A model generated the notes under the pieces. The model ran no database searches, was not told the DNA's origin, and worked only from the letters and a program-made list of their open reading frames with translations. 64,000 nt of DNA from the NCBI RefSeq assembly GCF_009769735.1, contig NZ_WSRO01000002.1:7117001-7181000 (forward strand). Reading direction: 5' to 3'. Positions 36,832 to 45,433 of the stretch are shown one piece after another. Made by a program: the position numbers and the translations under genes. This stretch comes from Streptomyces sp. BA2. Its GTDB lineage: Bacteria; Actinomycetota; Actinomycetes; Streptomycetales; Streptomycetaceae. How positions within the stretch are numbered: the stretch's first letter is position 1; each line of letters begins with the position of its first letter.

Positions 36832-38073
36832 GTGAGCTCGGGAGGGCGGGAACTGCCCCCTGGTGACGAGGGTCACGAGGGGAGTTCCGCGGACGGCCCG
36901 CCCGGAGCGGTGTCCCTGGCGCGGCCGATGGAGATGGGATCTCAGATCGGACCCGAACTGGACTGGGGCGCCGAAGCCTGGCGCGAGGTGCGCACGCGCG
37001 CCCAGCGCGCCGGGCGGGCCTACATCTGGCTGAATCTCGTGGAGCAGCGGCTGCGCGCGGTCGTGGCCGCTGTTCTGCGCCCCATCTACGAACCGGTCCA
37101 CGCCGACGACTGGGTGGTCGCAGCCGCCGGGCCGGCCGGGCAGGAGTGGGTGCAGCGGGCCGTCGCCGTACGCGAAGTGAGCCGCCGCAAGGGGTACTTG
37201 CTCGACCCGGCCGACGACAACGTCCTGAGCTTCCTCACGCTGCCCCAGCTGCGCGAGCTGATGGTGCAGCACTGGCCGTGCTTCGAGCCGTACTTCGACG
37301 ACCGCAGGGACGTCGAACTCGCCCTGGACGAGCTGGAGGTCACCCGGAACGTCGTATCGCGCAACCGTGCCCTGTCCACCGCCGTGCTCGCCCAGGCCGA
37401 GCGCGCGTCGGCGAAGCTCCTGGACATACTCGGCACGGGCACCGACACACCGTCCGCGCGCCGGTTGCCCGTCGACGCCGTCGAGTCCCTGGTCGGCGAC
37501 CGGTACGCCGACGTGGTGGGCGTCCACTCGGACCGGGTGAGGCTGCTTCGGCAGTTCCCCGCCGAGGACATCTTCGGCGGCGCCCGCCGCCTCGACGCGA
37601 TCGGGATAGGCCTGAACCTCCTGGTCCAGAACTTCTCCGGACGCCGCCTCGTCCGCCTCGCCGAGTCCGGCTGCCGGGTGCGGCTGCTCTTCCTCAACCC
37701 GGCGAGCAGTGCGGTCAAGCGCAGGGAGCGTGAACTGGGCCTGAAGCGGGGCGAGCTGAGCCGCAGCGTAGAGATGAACATCCTGCACATGCGCCGGGTG
37801 CGGGCCCGCCTCCGTGACCCGGGCGCCTTCGAGATCCAGGTCTTCGACGAGACGCCGCGCTTCACCGCGTATCTGGTCGACGGGGACGGCGCCGACGGCA
37901 TCGCCGTCGTCCAGTCGTACCTGCGCAGGACGCGCGGGATGGAGGCCCCGGTGCTCGTGCTGCGCGGCGGCCGCCGGGTGGTGAAGGCGGACGAGCCGGA
38001 CGAGGGCGGACTCTTCGAGACGTACCGGGAGGAGTTCGAACTGGCCTGGGCGGACTCGCGGCCGGTCTCCTGA
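36832..38073 (+). CDS. SAV2148-family HEPN-domain protein
   Basis: A 413-aa protein from GTG 36832 (VSSGGRELPPGDEGHEG, the conserved N-terminus of this Streptomyces family), with AAGGGG eight bases upstream. A helical region at ~35-200 holds the HEPN part, and RPIYEPVH fits the R-X4-6-H HEPN motif. The C-terminal ~180 residues contain NLLVQNFSGRRL, GCRVRLLFLNP and VQSYLRR..., which resemble a phospholipase-D-like fold without clear HKD motifs. It is highly conserved in the genus and of unknown function. HEPN proteins are often RNases, but that is not shown here. Confidence 0.8.
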   Translation: MSSGGRELPPGDEGHEGSSADGPPGAVSLARPMEMGSQIGPELDWGAEAWREVRTRAQRAGRAYIWLNLVEQRLRAVVAAVLRPIYEPVHADDWVVAAAGPAGQEWVQRAVAVREVSRRKGYLLDPADDNVLSFLTLPQLRELMVQHWPCFEPYFDDRRDVELALDELEVTRNVVSRNRALSTAVLAQAERASAKLLDILGTGTDTPSARRLPVDAVESLVGDRYADVVGVHSDRVRLLRQFPAEDIFGGARRLDAIGIGLNLLVQNFSGRRLVRLAESGCRVRLLFLNPASSAVKRRERELGLKRGELSRSVEMNILHMRRVRARLRDPGAFEIQVFDETPRFTAYLVDGDGADGIAVVQSYLRRTRGMEAPVLVLRGGRRVVKADEPDEGGLFETYREEFELAWADSRPVS

Positions 38074-38209
38074 GCCGGGGTCGCCTGAGCCGGGTCGTCT
38101 GAGCGAGTCCAGTCCTGGGCGGCAAGCGGAACGCGCGCCTCGGATTGTCAGTGGCGCGTGGGATCGTGGTGGTCAATGGGGGAAAGCACCACAGAGAAGG
38201 GGGGCGGCC

Positions 38210-38935
38210 ATGGGCTGGCACCGGGAGCTGCTGATCGGTTTCGACCTGGAGACGACCGGGACGGACCCGCGCGAGGCGCGCATCGTCACGGGCGCCGTGA
38301 TCGAGGTCAGGGCCGGCGAGACGCTGGGCCGCAAGGAGTGGCTCGCCGACCCGGGGGTCGAGATCCCGGCGGAGGCCGTGGCGGTGCACGGCATCTCGAA
38401 CGAACGGGCGGCGGCGGACGGCAGACCGGCCGCGGAGGTCGCCGACGCGATAGCCGCCGTGCTCGTCTCGTACTGGCAGACAGGTGTCCCGGTCGTCGCC
38501 TACAACGCCACCTTCGACCTGACGCTGCTCTCCGCGGAGCTGCACAGGCACGGCCTGCCGTCCCTGCGCGAGCGCCTGGGCGGCGCTGAACCGGCCCCGG
38601 TCATCGATCCGTACGTGATCGACCGCTCCGTCGAGCGCTACCGCAAGGGCAAGCGGAACCTCGAAGCGGTCTGCACCGAGTACGGCGTGCTCCTGGAGTC
38701 GGCGCACGACGCCACGTCGGACGCCCTGGCCGCGGCCCGCCTGGCCACCGCCATAGCCGACCGCCACCCCAAGCTGGCCGCGTTCGGCCAGGCGGAGCTG
38801 CACCGGCGCCAGATCGACTGGTATGCGGAGTGGGCGGCGGACTTCCAGAAGTTCCTGCGGAAGAAGGGCGAGACGGACGCCGTGGTGGACGGCACGTGGC
38901 CCCTGCGGGAGGAGTTCAGCGCGTCCGGCGTCTGA
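38210..38935 (+). CDS. DnaQ-like DEDDh 3'-5' exonuclease
   Basis: A 241-aa protein. The exonuclease motifs are FDLETTG (Exo I, Asp and Glu), AYNATFDLTLL (Exo II, Asp) and HDATSDALAA (Exo III, His and Asp), making it DEDDh. GISNERA matches the HGIS loop of epsilon-type nucleases. The C-terminal ~50 residues are helical. It is too short for a polymerase subunit and lacks a BRCT domain, so it is probably a stand-alone repair or RNA exonuclease. A short duplicated stretch (CCTGAGCCGG) lies just upstream at 38070-38100. Confidence 0.9.
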   Translation: MGWHRELLIGFDLETTGTDPREARIVTGAVIEVRAGETLGRKEWLADPGVEIPAEAVAVHGISNERAAADGRPAAEVADAIAAVLVSYWQTGVPVVAYNATFDLTLLSAELHRHGLPSLRERLGGAEPAPVIDPYVIDRSVERYRKGKRNLEAVCTEYGVLLESAHDATSDALAAARLATAIADRHPKLAAFGQAELHRRQIDWYAEWAADFQKFLRKKGETDAVVDGTWPLREEFSASGV

Positions 38936-38948
38936 CCTCGCTCAGATC

Positions 38949-39803
38949 TCAGAAGGGGTACCACCGCACACTCGGGTCGCCGTTCCGCAGCGACGCCACC
39001 CGACGGCGGAACTCGGCCAGGGCCTTGGGGTTGGTGGGCGCATGCTGCGCGACCCACGCGCAGCTGGCCGTCTCCCGGGCGCCCCGGAGCACCGCGCACC
39101 CTTCCCACTCCCGCACGTCCCAGCCGTACTCATCGACGAACCCGTCGTACGCGTCGGTCGGCAGCCCGTACCGATCCCGCGAAAGCGCCATCACCACAAG
39201 GTCGTGCTCCCGCAGATCGGAGGAGAAGGTCTCCAGGTCCACCAGGACCGGACCGTCCACGCCCACGAGGACGTTCCGGGGCAGAGCGTCGCCGTGGATC
39301 GGCCCCGGAGCGAGCCGTGGCGAAAGCGCCGACGCCGCCGCCTCGAACCCGTCCCTGCGCTCCCGCAGATAGTCCGCGTCCTCGACGTCGATCGCGTCAC
39401 CGGCAAGGCGCAGCCAGCGCTCGACCCCGCCGAGGAGCTCACGCCTGGGCAGCTCGAACCCGGGCGCGGGCAGCGCGTGCACGAGCCGCAGCAGTGCGGC
39501 GAGGTCACGCGGCTCAGCGGGCCGTACGGCCTCCGGAAGGCGGTGCCACACCGTCACCGGATGCCCGTCCACGAGGCGGGGTTCACCCTCGGCAGCCCGC
39601 ACCGCGGGCACCCCTGACTCCTCAAGCCATCGCGCGACCCGCAACTCCCGCCGCGCACGGTCCAGAAGCTCGGGCGCCGCACGCCCGACCTTGACCACCG
39701 TCCCGCCACCGCCGAACACCGCGTTCTCGCCCAGCGCGAGCAGCGCCGCATCCCGCTCCAGACCCGCGGCGTCCAGTACGTCCCGTGCCCGCGCCTCGTC
39801 CAT
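38949..39803 (-). CDS. Aminoglycoside phosphotransferase (APH)-fold kinase
   Basis: A 284-aa protein from ATG 39803, with GGGAGG six bases upstream. It has the APH fold: GGGGTVVKVGR (nucleotide loop and Lys), LRLVHALP, PIHGDALPRNVLV (Brenner-type HxDxxxxN catalytic loop) and VLVDLETFSSDL (the metal Asp). Residue EYGWDVREWEG follows. The substrate is not an obvious antibiotic; related proteins phosphorylate small alcohols, sugars or amino alcohols. It is convergent with the exonuclease gene. Confidence 0.85.
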   Translation of the reverse strand: MDEARARDVLDAAGLERDAALLALGENAVFGGGGTVVKVGRAAPELLDRARRELRVARWLEESGVPAVRAAEGEPRLVDGHPVTVWHRLPEAVRPAEPRDLAALLRLVHALPAPGFELPRRELLGGVERWLRLAGDAIDVEDADYLRERRDGFEAAASALSPRLAPGPIHGDALPRNVLVGVDGPVLVDLETFSSDLREHDLVVMALSRDRYGLPTDAYDGFVDEYGWDVREWEGCAVLRGARETASCAWVAQHAPTNPKALAEFRRRVASLRNGDPSVRWYPF

Positions 39804-39897
39804 CCGTTGCCTCCCGCACCGTTCGCTCCGTTCGCCACGTCCGCCGGCACAGTCTCCCATTCGTACTGGCCAAGCGGCTGCGAGGCCTGCGTAGCTG

Positions 39898-39911
39898 CTT
39901 GACGTATCAAG
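39898..39911. promoter_or_regulatory. Inverted repeat CTTGA-CGTA-TCAAG upstream of the sugar importer
   Basis: Five-base arms around four bases, 73 bases before the first permease start, within the 180-base gap to the divergent kinase gene. It looks like a LacI, ROK or GntR-type half-site pair, but no regulator gene adjoins it. The importer is probably substrate-controlled through this site or one like it. Confidence 0.4.
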
Positions 39912-39983
39912 ATCCCATCAGCACGATGACGGGGGCCGCGTGGGCGGCCAAACCCCGATGAGCCGCCCAAAGGAGCCGATTCC

Positions 39984-40907
39984 GTGACATTGGCGACCGC
40001 GAAGAAGCGGTCAGCGAAAGGCGCGTCCGCCCGCAGAGGCGCGGACCACGGCGCCTGGTTCCTGGTGCTGCCCGCGCTGATCCCGATCCTGATCCTCAGC
40101 GTGGGCCCGCTCCTCTACGGCATCACGCTCGCGTTCACCGACTCCCAGTCGGGCCGCACCGAGCCCACCGAGTGGATCGGCCTCCTCAACTTCCAGGACC
40201 TGCTGCACGACACCCTGTTCTGGGACTCGTTCCGCATCGGCCTGCTGTGGGCGGTCGGCGTGACCGTGCCGCAGTTCCTCCTCGCGCTCGGACTTGCCCT
40301 CCTGCTCAACCAGAACCTGCGCTTCCGCTGGCTGGCGCGGTCGCTCGCGATCATTCCCTGGGCGATGCCCGAAGTGGTCGTCGGCATCATGTGGCGCCTG
40401 GTCTACAACCCGGACGCCGGTGTCCTGAACGAGACCCTGGGCAACCTCGGCTTCGGCGACGGCCGTGACTGGCTCACGGGTCTCGGCACCGCCCTGCCCG
40501 CCGTGATCGTCGTGGGCATCTGGGCGGGCATGCCGCAGACCACCGTGGCGCTGCTCGCCGGACTGCAGAACACCCCGCGCGAACTGCACGAGGCGGCAGA
40601 GATGGACGGCGCGGGAGCCTGGCGCCGCTTCCGCACGGTCACCTGGCCCGCGCTGAAGCCGGTCGCCCTCGCCATCACGGCGCTCAACTTCATCTGGAAC
40701 TTCAACAGCTTCGCCCTCGTCTACGTCCTGACGAACGGCGGCCCCGGCGGCCGCACCCGCCTCCCCATGCTCTTCGCCTACGAAGAGGCGTTCCGTTACG
40801 GCCAGTTCGGTTACGCGGCGGCGATGGGCTGCGTGATGGTCGCGGTGATCTCGGTGATCCTCGCGTTCTACCTCGTGGGCCGACTGAAGGGAGGCGACGA
40901 GAAGTGA
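39984..40907 (+). CDS. CUT1-type ABC sugar importer permease (MalF-like)
   Basis: A 307-aa permease. GTG 39984 has AAGGAG eight bases upstream. Six TM segments start at ~27 (WFLVLPALIPILILSVGP). The EAA loop near residue 207, LHEAAEMDGAGAWRRFRTVT, contacts the ATPase. It overlaps the second permease (GTGA). No ATP-binding gene is present in the operon, so like most Streptomyces CUT1 systems it would depend on the shared ATPase MsiK. Confidence 0.92.
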   Translation: MTLATAKKRSAKGASARRGADHGAWFLVLPALIPILILSVGPLLYGITLAFTDSQSGRTEPTEWIGLLNFQDLLHDTLFWDSFRIGLLWAVGVTVPQFLLALGLALLLNQNLRFRWLARSLAIIPWAMPEVVVGIMWRLVYNPDAGVLNETLGNLGFGDGRDWLTGLGTALPAVIVVGIWAGMPQTTVALLAGLQNTPRELHEAAEMDGAGAWRRFRTVTWPALKPVALAITALNFIWNFNSFALVYVLTNGGPGGRTRLPMLFAYEEAFRYGQFGYAAAMGCVMVAVISVILAFYLVGRLKGGDEK

Positions 40908-41746
40908 GCACCACACGCACCAGCAAACCCGCGCGCGCCGGACAGTACCTCGCGCTCCTCGGCTACCTCGTCTTCCTCGCCTTCCCCTTCCTCTGGCTGA
41001 TCTCCACGGCATTCAAACCGCCGCGCGAACTGGCCAGCCTGCACCCCACCTGGATTCCCAAGGACCCGACCTTCGCCAACTTCCGCCAGGCCTTCGACGA
41101 ACAGCCGCTTCTGCGCGCCGCAGGCAACTCCCTGATCGCCGCGGTCTGCGCCGCACTCATCGCCGTCGCCATCGCGACACCGATGGCGTACGTCATGGCA
41201 CGGCACCGCACGCTCCTCGCGCGGGCGGCCACCGGCTGGGTCGTGGTCAGCCAGGCGTTCCCCTTCGTCCTGGTGATCATCCCGCTCTTCCTCGTCCTGA
41301 AGAACCTCGGCCAGATCAACTCCCTGCCGGGCCTGATCATGGTGTACGTGGTGTGGGCGCTGCCCTTCGCGCTGTGGATGCTGGTGGGCTATGTGCGCGC
41401 CGTACCCACCGAGTTGGAGGAGGCGGCGGCGGTCGACGGCGCGGGCAAGCTGCGTACGCTCGTCTCGATCACCGCACCGCTGCTCGCGCCCGGCATCGTG
41501 GCCACGATCCTGTTCGCCTTCATCACCGCGTGGAACGAATTCTTCTTCGCGCTCGTCCTGCTCAAGACCCCGGAGAAACAGACGTTGCCGGTCGTCCTCA
41601 CGCACTTCATCGGCGCGGAGGGCGCCGCCGACCTCGGCCCGCTCGCCGCCGCCGCGTTCCTCGCCACCCTCCCCTCGCTCGTCATCTTCGCGATCATCCA
41701 GAAGCGGATCACGGGCGGCATGCTGACCGGGGCGGTGAAGAGCTGA
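40904..41746 (+). CDS. CUT1-type ABC sugar importer permease (MalG-like)
   Basis: A 280-aa permease with six TM segments. The N-terminal YLALLGYLVFLAFPFLWLIS and the EAA loop ELEEAAAVDGAGKLRTLVSI are as in MalG. GTG start overlapping the previous stop. Its own stop overlaps the substrate-binding gene's ATG by one base (TGATG). Confidence 0.92.
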   Translation: MSTTRTSKPARAGQYLALLGYLVFLAFPFLWLISTAFKPPRELASLHPTWIPKDPTFANFRQAFDEQPLLRAAGNSLIAAVCAALIAVAIATPMAYVMARHRTLLARAATGWVVVSQAFPFVLVIIPLFLVLKNLGQINSLPGLIMVYVVWALPFALWMLVGYVRAVPTELEEAAAVDGAGKLRTLVSITAPLLAPGIVATILFAFITAWNEFFFALVLLKTPEKQTLPVVLTHFIGAEGAADLGPLAAAAFLATLPSLVIFAIIQKRITGGMLTGAVKS

Positions 41747-43035
41747 TGCGCGCACGGATCGCCACCGCGGTGACCGCGGCCCTCGCGCTGCTGCTCGCCG
41801 GATGCAGCGCTGACTCCGACGGGTCCGACGACGGCAGGATCACCCTCCGCTTCCAGTCGCTCGCCTGGCAGAAGGAGTCGGTCGACGCCAACAAGGAACT
41901 CGTCAAGGAGTGGAACGCGAGCCATCCGGACGTCAAGGTCGAGTACGTCCAGGGCAGTTGGGACAGCGTCCACGACCAGCTGCTCACCTCCTTCGAGGGC
42001 GGCGAGGCGCCGGACATCATCCATGACGCGTCGGACGACCTCGCCGACTTCGCGTACGGCGGATATCTCGCGGACCTCGACGAGCTGCTCCCCGACCGGC
42101 TCAAGTCCGACATCCCCGAGCGGAGTTGGGACACGACGACATTCGGTGACGGTGTCTACGGAGTGCCGTTCCTCCAGGAACCCCGCGTCCTGATCGCCAA
42201 CGCGAAATGGCTGAAGGAGTCGGGCGTCCGGATCCCGACTCCCGAAAAGCCCTGGTCCTGGGAGGAGTTCAGGGGGGTCACCAAGGAACTGAGCGACGGC
42301 AAGGGCAAGTACGGCGTGGCCTGGCCGCTCAAGGAGCCGGTCTCCGCGACGCTCAACCTCTCGCTCTCCACCGGCGGCCGGATGTTCCACCGCGGCGACG
42401 ACGGCAAGGTCGACATCCGCTTCGACAAGGCCGACGAGATCATGCCGCGCACCGTCCACGACCAGGTCAGCAACGACAAGAGCGCGTCGAGCACCACCCT
42501 GGGCATGGGCGGCTCCGACACGCTGCCGGGGTTCTTCGGCGGCAAGTACGCGATGGTCCCGCTCGGCTTCTCCTACCGCCAGCAGATCGTCCAGCAGGCG
42601 CCCAAGGGCTTCGACTGGCAGGTGCTTCCCGCCCCGGCCGGGGCCGAGGGGCTCGCGCAGGGCGTCAGCCCGCAGACGCTCTCGGTCTCCGAGGACACCG
42701 AGCACAAGAAGGAGGCGGTCGAGTTCATCGACTTCCTCCTCCAGCCGAAGAACATGGTGCGCCTCGCGCAGGGCGACTGGATGCTTCCTACGGGCACGGA
42801 GGCCTTGAAGGACCCGGCCCTGCGCACCGAGAAGAACGACTGGGCGACGGGCACGGCCCTGGCGAAGGACCTCCGCTCGGCGCCCGCGCAGTCGGTGCGC
42901 GGCTACGCGGAGTGGAAGGACAAGGTGGCGACGCCGGCGCTCCAGGAGTATTACAGCGGGGCGATCGGCCTGGAGGAGCTGCGCGAACGCCTTGTGAAGG
43001 ACGGGAACCTGGTCCTCAAGAGGTACCAGCGCTAG
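41746..43035 (+). CDS. ABC sugar importer substrate-binding lipoprotein
   Basis: A 429-aa protein with a lipoprotein signal LLLAGC (lipobox, Cys ~20), so anchored on the outer face of the membrane. The mature part follows the extracellular solute-binding family 1: ITLRFQSLAWQKES, then VKEWNASHPDVKVEYVQG, VPFLQEPRVLIANAKWLKES and a C-terminal YAEWKDKVATPALQEYY. It is placed last in the operon, whereas the binding-protein gene is usually first. The sugar cannot be read from sequence. Confidence 0.9.
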   Translation: MRARIATAVTAALALLLAGCSADSDGSDDGRITLRFQSLAWQKESVDANKELVKEWNASHPDVKVEYVQGSWDSVHDQLLTSFEGGEAPDIIHDASDDLADFAYGGYLADLDELLPDRLKSDIPERSWDTTTFGDGVYGVPFLQEPRVLIANAKWLKESGVRIPTPEKPWSWEEFRGVTKELSDGKGKYGVAWPLKEPVSATLNLSLSTGGRMFHRGDDGKVDIRFDKADEIMPRTVHDQVSNDKSASSTTLGMGGSDTLPGFFGGKYAMVPLGFSYRQQIVQQAPKGFDWQVLPAPAGAEGLAQGVSPQTLSVSEDTEHKKEAVEFIDFLLQPKNMVRLAQGDWMLPTGTEALKDPALRTEKNDWATGTALAKDLRSAPAQSVRGYAEWKDKVATPALQEYYSGAIGLEELRERLVKDGNLVLKRYQR

Positions 43036-43045
43036 GCCGTCACCA

Positions 43046-43085
43046 GGGCACGGGCACGGGCACGGACACAGGCACGGGCACGGGT
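43046..43085. repeat. CGGGCA tandem repeat between convergent genes
   Basis: About six imperfect CGGGCA units run from just after the substrate-binding gene to the stop codon of the response regulator. They cannot form a good hairpin and are unspaced, so this is neither a terminator nor a CRISPR array. Confidence 0.75.
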
Positions 43086-44005
43086 CAGCGGGGGAATCCG
43101 TTCCCCTGACCCGCCCGCACGAGCCCCGATTCGTACGCGGCGATGACCGCCTGCGCACGGTCGCGGACGCCCAGCTTGGCGAAGATGCCGGTGGCGTGGT
43201 TCTTCACCGTCTGGACGCCGATCTCCATCCGCTGCGCGATCTCGGCGTTGTCGAGGCCCGCGGCGATCAGACGGAGCACGTCGACCTCGCGCGGGGTGAG
43301 TCCGGCGAGTTCCGCCGTCGGCGGGTGCGAGGCCGGGGCCGGGGTCACGAAGGTGGCGAGCAGCCGGGTCAGGAGCCGCGGGGCGACGACCGCTTCGCCG
43401 CGGTGGACGGTGCGAAGGGCGGCCACCAGCTCCTCGGGGGAGACGTCCTTGGGCAGGAAACCCGAGGCCCCCGCCCGCAGGGCACCGACCACGTGCTCGT
43501 CCATGTCGAAGGTGCTGAGCGCGAGGACCCGGCACCCGGGCAGCTCGGCGGTCAGGCGCTCGGTGGCCCTGACGCCGTCGAGCACGGGCATGCGGATGTC
43601 CATCAGGACTACATCGGGGCGGAGTTCGTGGGCCGCCGCGACGGCATGCTCGCCGTCACCCACTTCGCCGACGACGCGGATGGCGGGGTCCGAGAGCAGG
43701 ATCAGCGACAGGCCACGACGCACCAGCGGCTGGTCGTCCGCGATGAGAACGGTGATGCCACCGGTCTCGGACCCGGCCTCGGGGGCGGGCTCGGCTTCGG
43801 GGGCGGGCCCGGCACCGGGCCTGGTTCCGGCATCGGACCCATGCTTGGGCCCGGACCCGGTCCCGGCATCGGAGCCGGGCACGGGCTGGGACTCGGGCTC
43901 GGGCTGGGACTTAGACCCGGGCACGGGCTGGGACCCGGGCTCGGGCTGGGACTTGGACCCGGGATGGGACTTGGACCCGGGTTCAGCGGGAGTGGGGGAT
44001 GTCAT
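43085..44005 (-). CDS. NarL/LuxR-type response regulator with a long repetitive N-terminus
   Basis: A 306-aa protein. Residues 1-82 are a Pro/Gly/Ser repeat (PGSKSQPEPGSQPVPGS-like units). The receiver domain follows at ~83-200: VLIADDQPLVRRG, DVVLMDIRMP (phospho-Asp), STFDMDEH and FLPKDVSP (Lys). The LuxR HTH is at ~232-295: LTPREVDVLRLIAAGLDNAE, then QTVKNHATGIFAKLG. ATG overlaps the kinase stop (ATGA), so the two genes make a standard pair. A GTG or other start inside the repeat is possible, in which case the tail would be untranslated. Confidence 0.9.
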   Translation of the reverse strand: MTSPTPAEPGSKSHPGSKSQPEPGSQPVPGSKSQPEPESQPVPGSDAGTGSGPKHGSDAGTRPGAGPAPEAEPAPEAGSETGGITVLIADDQPLVRRGLSLILLSDPAIRVVGEVGDGEHAVAAAHELRPDVVLMDIRMPVLDGVRATERLTAELPGCRVLALSTFDMDEHVVGALRAGASGFLPKDVSPEELVAALRTVHRGEAVVAPRLLTRLLATFVTPAPASHPPTAELAGLTPREVDVLRLIAAGLDNAEIAQRMEIGVQTVKNHATGIFAKLGVRDRAQAVIAAYESGLVRAGQGNGFPR

Positions 44006-45207
44006 CGGGGCCTGTCCTTCTCGTACGTGTCGGTGGACAGCGGCACGCTCGCGCTCACCATGAATCCGCCTTCCTCGCGGCTGCCGGCCCGCAAGGTGCC
44101 GTCGTGCAGGGCGACGCGCTCCCGCATGCCCAGAAGACCGTACCCACCGCCTCCGCCCTTCCCGCCGGGTGCCCTGCCGTCACCGGCGCCGTCGTCGGCC
44201 ACTTCGACGGTGACGCGGCCCGGGAGATAGGCGAGCCGCACCGTGGCACGGGCGGGGCCCGCGTGTTTGCGGGCGTTGGTCAGCGCCTCCTGGGCGATCC
44301 GGTAGAGGGTGAGGCCGACCGGCATCGGCAGCTCCACCGGCCGCCCGGTGACGTGGAGTTCGGCCGGCAGGCCCGCGGCGGTCGAATCGGCGACGAGCCG
44401 CTCGATGCCGTCCACCCCCGGCTGGGGTTCCGACGGCGTCTCCTCCGGGGTCTCGGTGCTGCGCAGGACCCCGAGGAGCTGCCGCATCTCGGCCAGCGCC
44501 GTGCGGCCGGACTCCTCCAGGGTCACCAGGGCCTCGCGGGCCGTGTCGGGGTCGCGGTCCAGGGTCGCTCTGGCCCCGCCGGACATCAGGTACATGGTGG
44601 TGATGTGGTGGGCCACGATGTCGTGGAGCTCCCGCGCGATGCGGCGCCGTTCCTCGGTCACCGCGCGGTCGGCGAGGAGCGTGCGGTTGATGTCCAGCTG
44701 CCGCTTCCACTGCCGCACGGCCAGACCCACGGCGACGATGAGGCAGGGCGTGACCAGCACGTCGGTGAGGCCCATCCCTACGAAGGCCACGTCGTTGTGC
44801 CAGTACCGCGCGAGCTGCACGGGTGCGGTGGCCACCACACCCAGCGCCACGGCGCGCCGCCCGCTGTACCTCGCCACGGTGTAGAGCGCCACCGCGACGG
44901 CGCCGCCGTAGCTGTTCGACATCGGCTCGCCCGGATCGACGACGAGGCCGAGATTGACGGCCATCTGCACGGCGAGGACCGCGCCGAGCACCGGCACGGG
45001 ATGGTGGCGCCTGAAGAGCAGCGGGAGCACGGAGACGGCGACCAGCAGGACACCGAGCACGGTGACGGGCGCCCCCGGGCCCTCCTCGCCCGGGGCGAGG
45101 TAGGCCAGTACGTCGAGCCCCACCGCGACGACGGCGACCACCACGTCGCCCGGCGTCGGCCGCGCCCCGCCCGTGGGCGGTGCGTGAGGGAAGAAGTCGC
45201 GGCCCAT
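44002..45207 (-). CDS. Sensor histidine kinase (HisKA_3 type)
   Basis: A 401-aa protein. About five TM segments lie in the first ~175 residues (VVVAVVAVGLDVLAYLA, VTVLGVLLVAVSVLPLL and others). The dimerisation helix has the phospho-His in EERRRIARELHDIVAHH. The ATPase domain shows EALTNARKHA and DDGAGDG...GYGLLGMRERV. This is the NarX/DesK class that partners LuxR regulators. The signal is unknown. It is divergent from the MMPL exporter 226 bases away, a plausible target. Confidence 0.92.
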   Translation of the reverse strand: MGRDFFPHAPPTGGARPTPGDVVVAVVAVGLDVLAYLAPGEEGPGAPVTVLGVLLVAVSVLPLLFRRHHPVPVLGAVLAVQMAVNLGLVVDPGEPMSNSYGGAVAVALYTVARYSGRRAVALGVVATAPVQLARYWHNDVAFVGMGLTDVLVTPCLIVAVGLAVRQWKRQLDINRTLLADRAVTEERRRIARELHDIVAHHITTMYLMSGGARATLDRDPDTAREALVTLEESGRTALAEMRQLLGVLRSTETPEETPSEPQPGVDGIERLVADSTAAGLPAELHVTGRPVELPMPVGLTLYRIAQEALTNARKHAGPARATVRLAYLPGRVTVEVADDGAGDGRAPGGKGGGGGYGLLGMRERVALHDGTLRAGSREEGGFMVSASVPLSTDTYEKDRPR

Positions 45208-45433
45208 TCGGGCGCCTCCTAGTCGAGCAGGTGCGTCGGGCCCAGGCGGCCCTGATGTTCCCGTCTTTCCGCACCATTACATCCCGGCACGACCGGCCGG
45301 GAATCGGCGCAGGGGCCGTTCTTCCACCCAGTACTGGAGTACTGCCCGCGACGAAGTACCGGACCAGGGTCACGGGTGCGTCCCCTTCCGGCGGCCGACG
45401 CTTTCAAGAGGCCCCGCGTGATGACCTGTTGGC

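Noticed and set aside
43046..43085. CGGGCA repeats as a CRISPR or terminator
   Set aside because: The units are six bases, contiguous and imperfect, without spacers or dyad symmetry.
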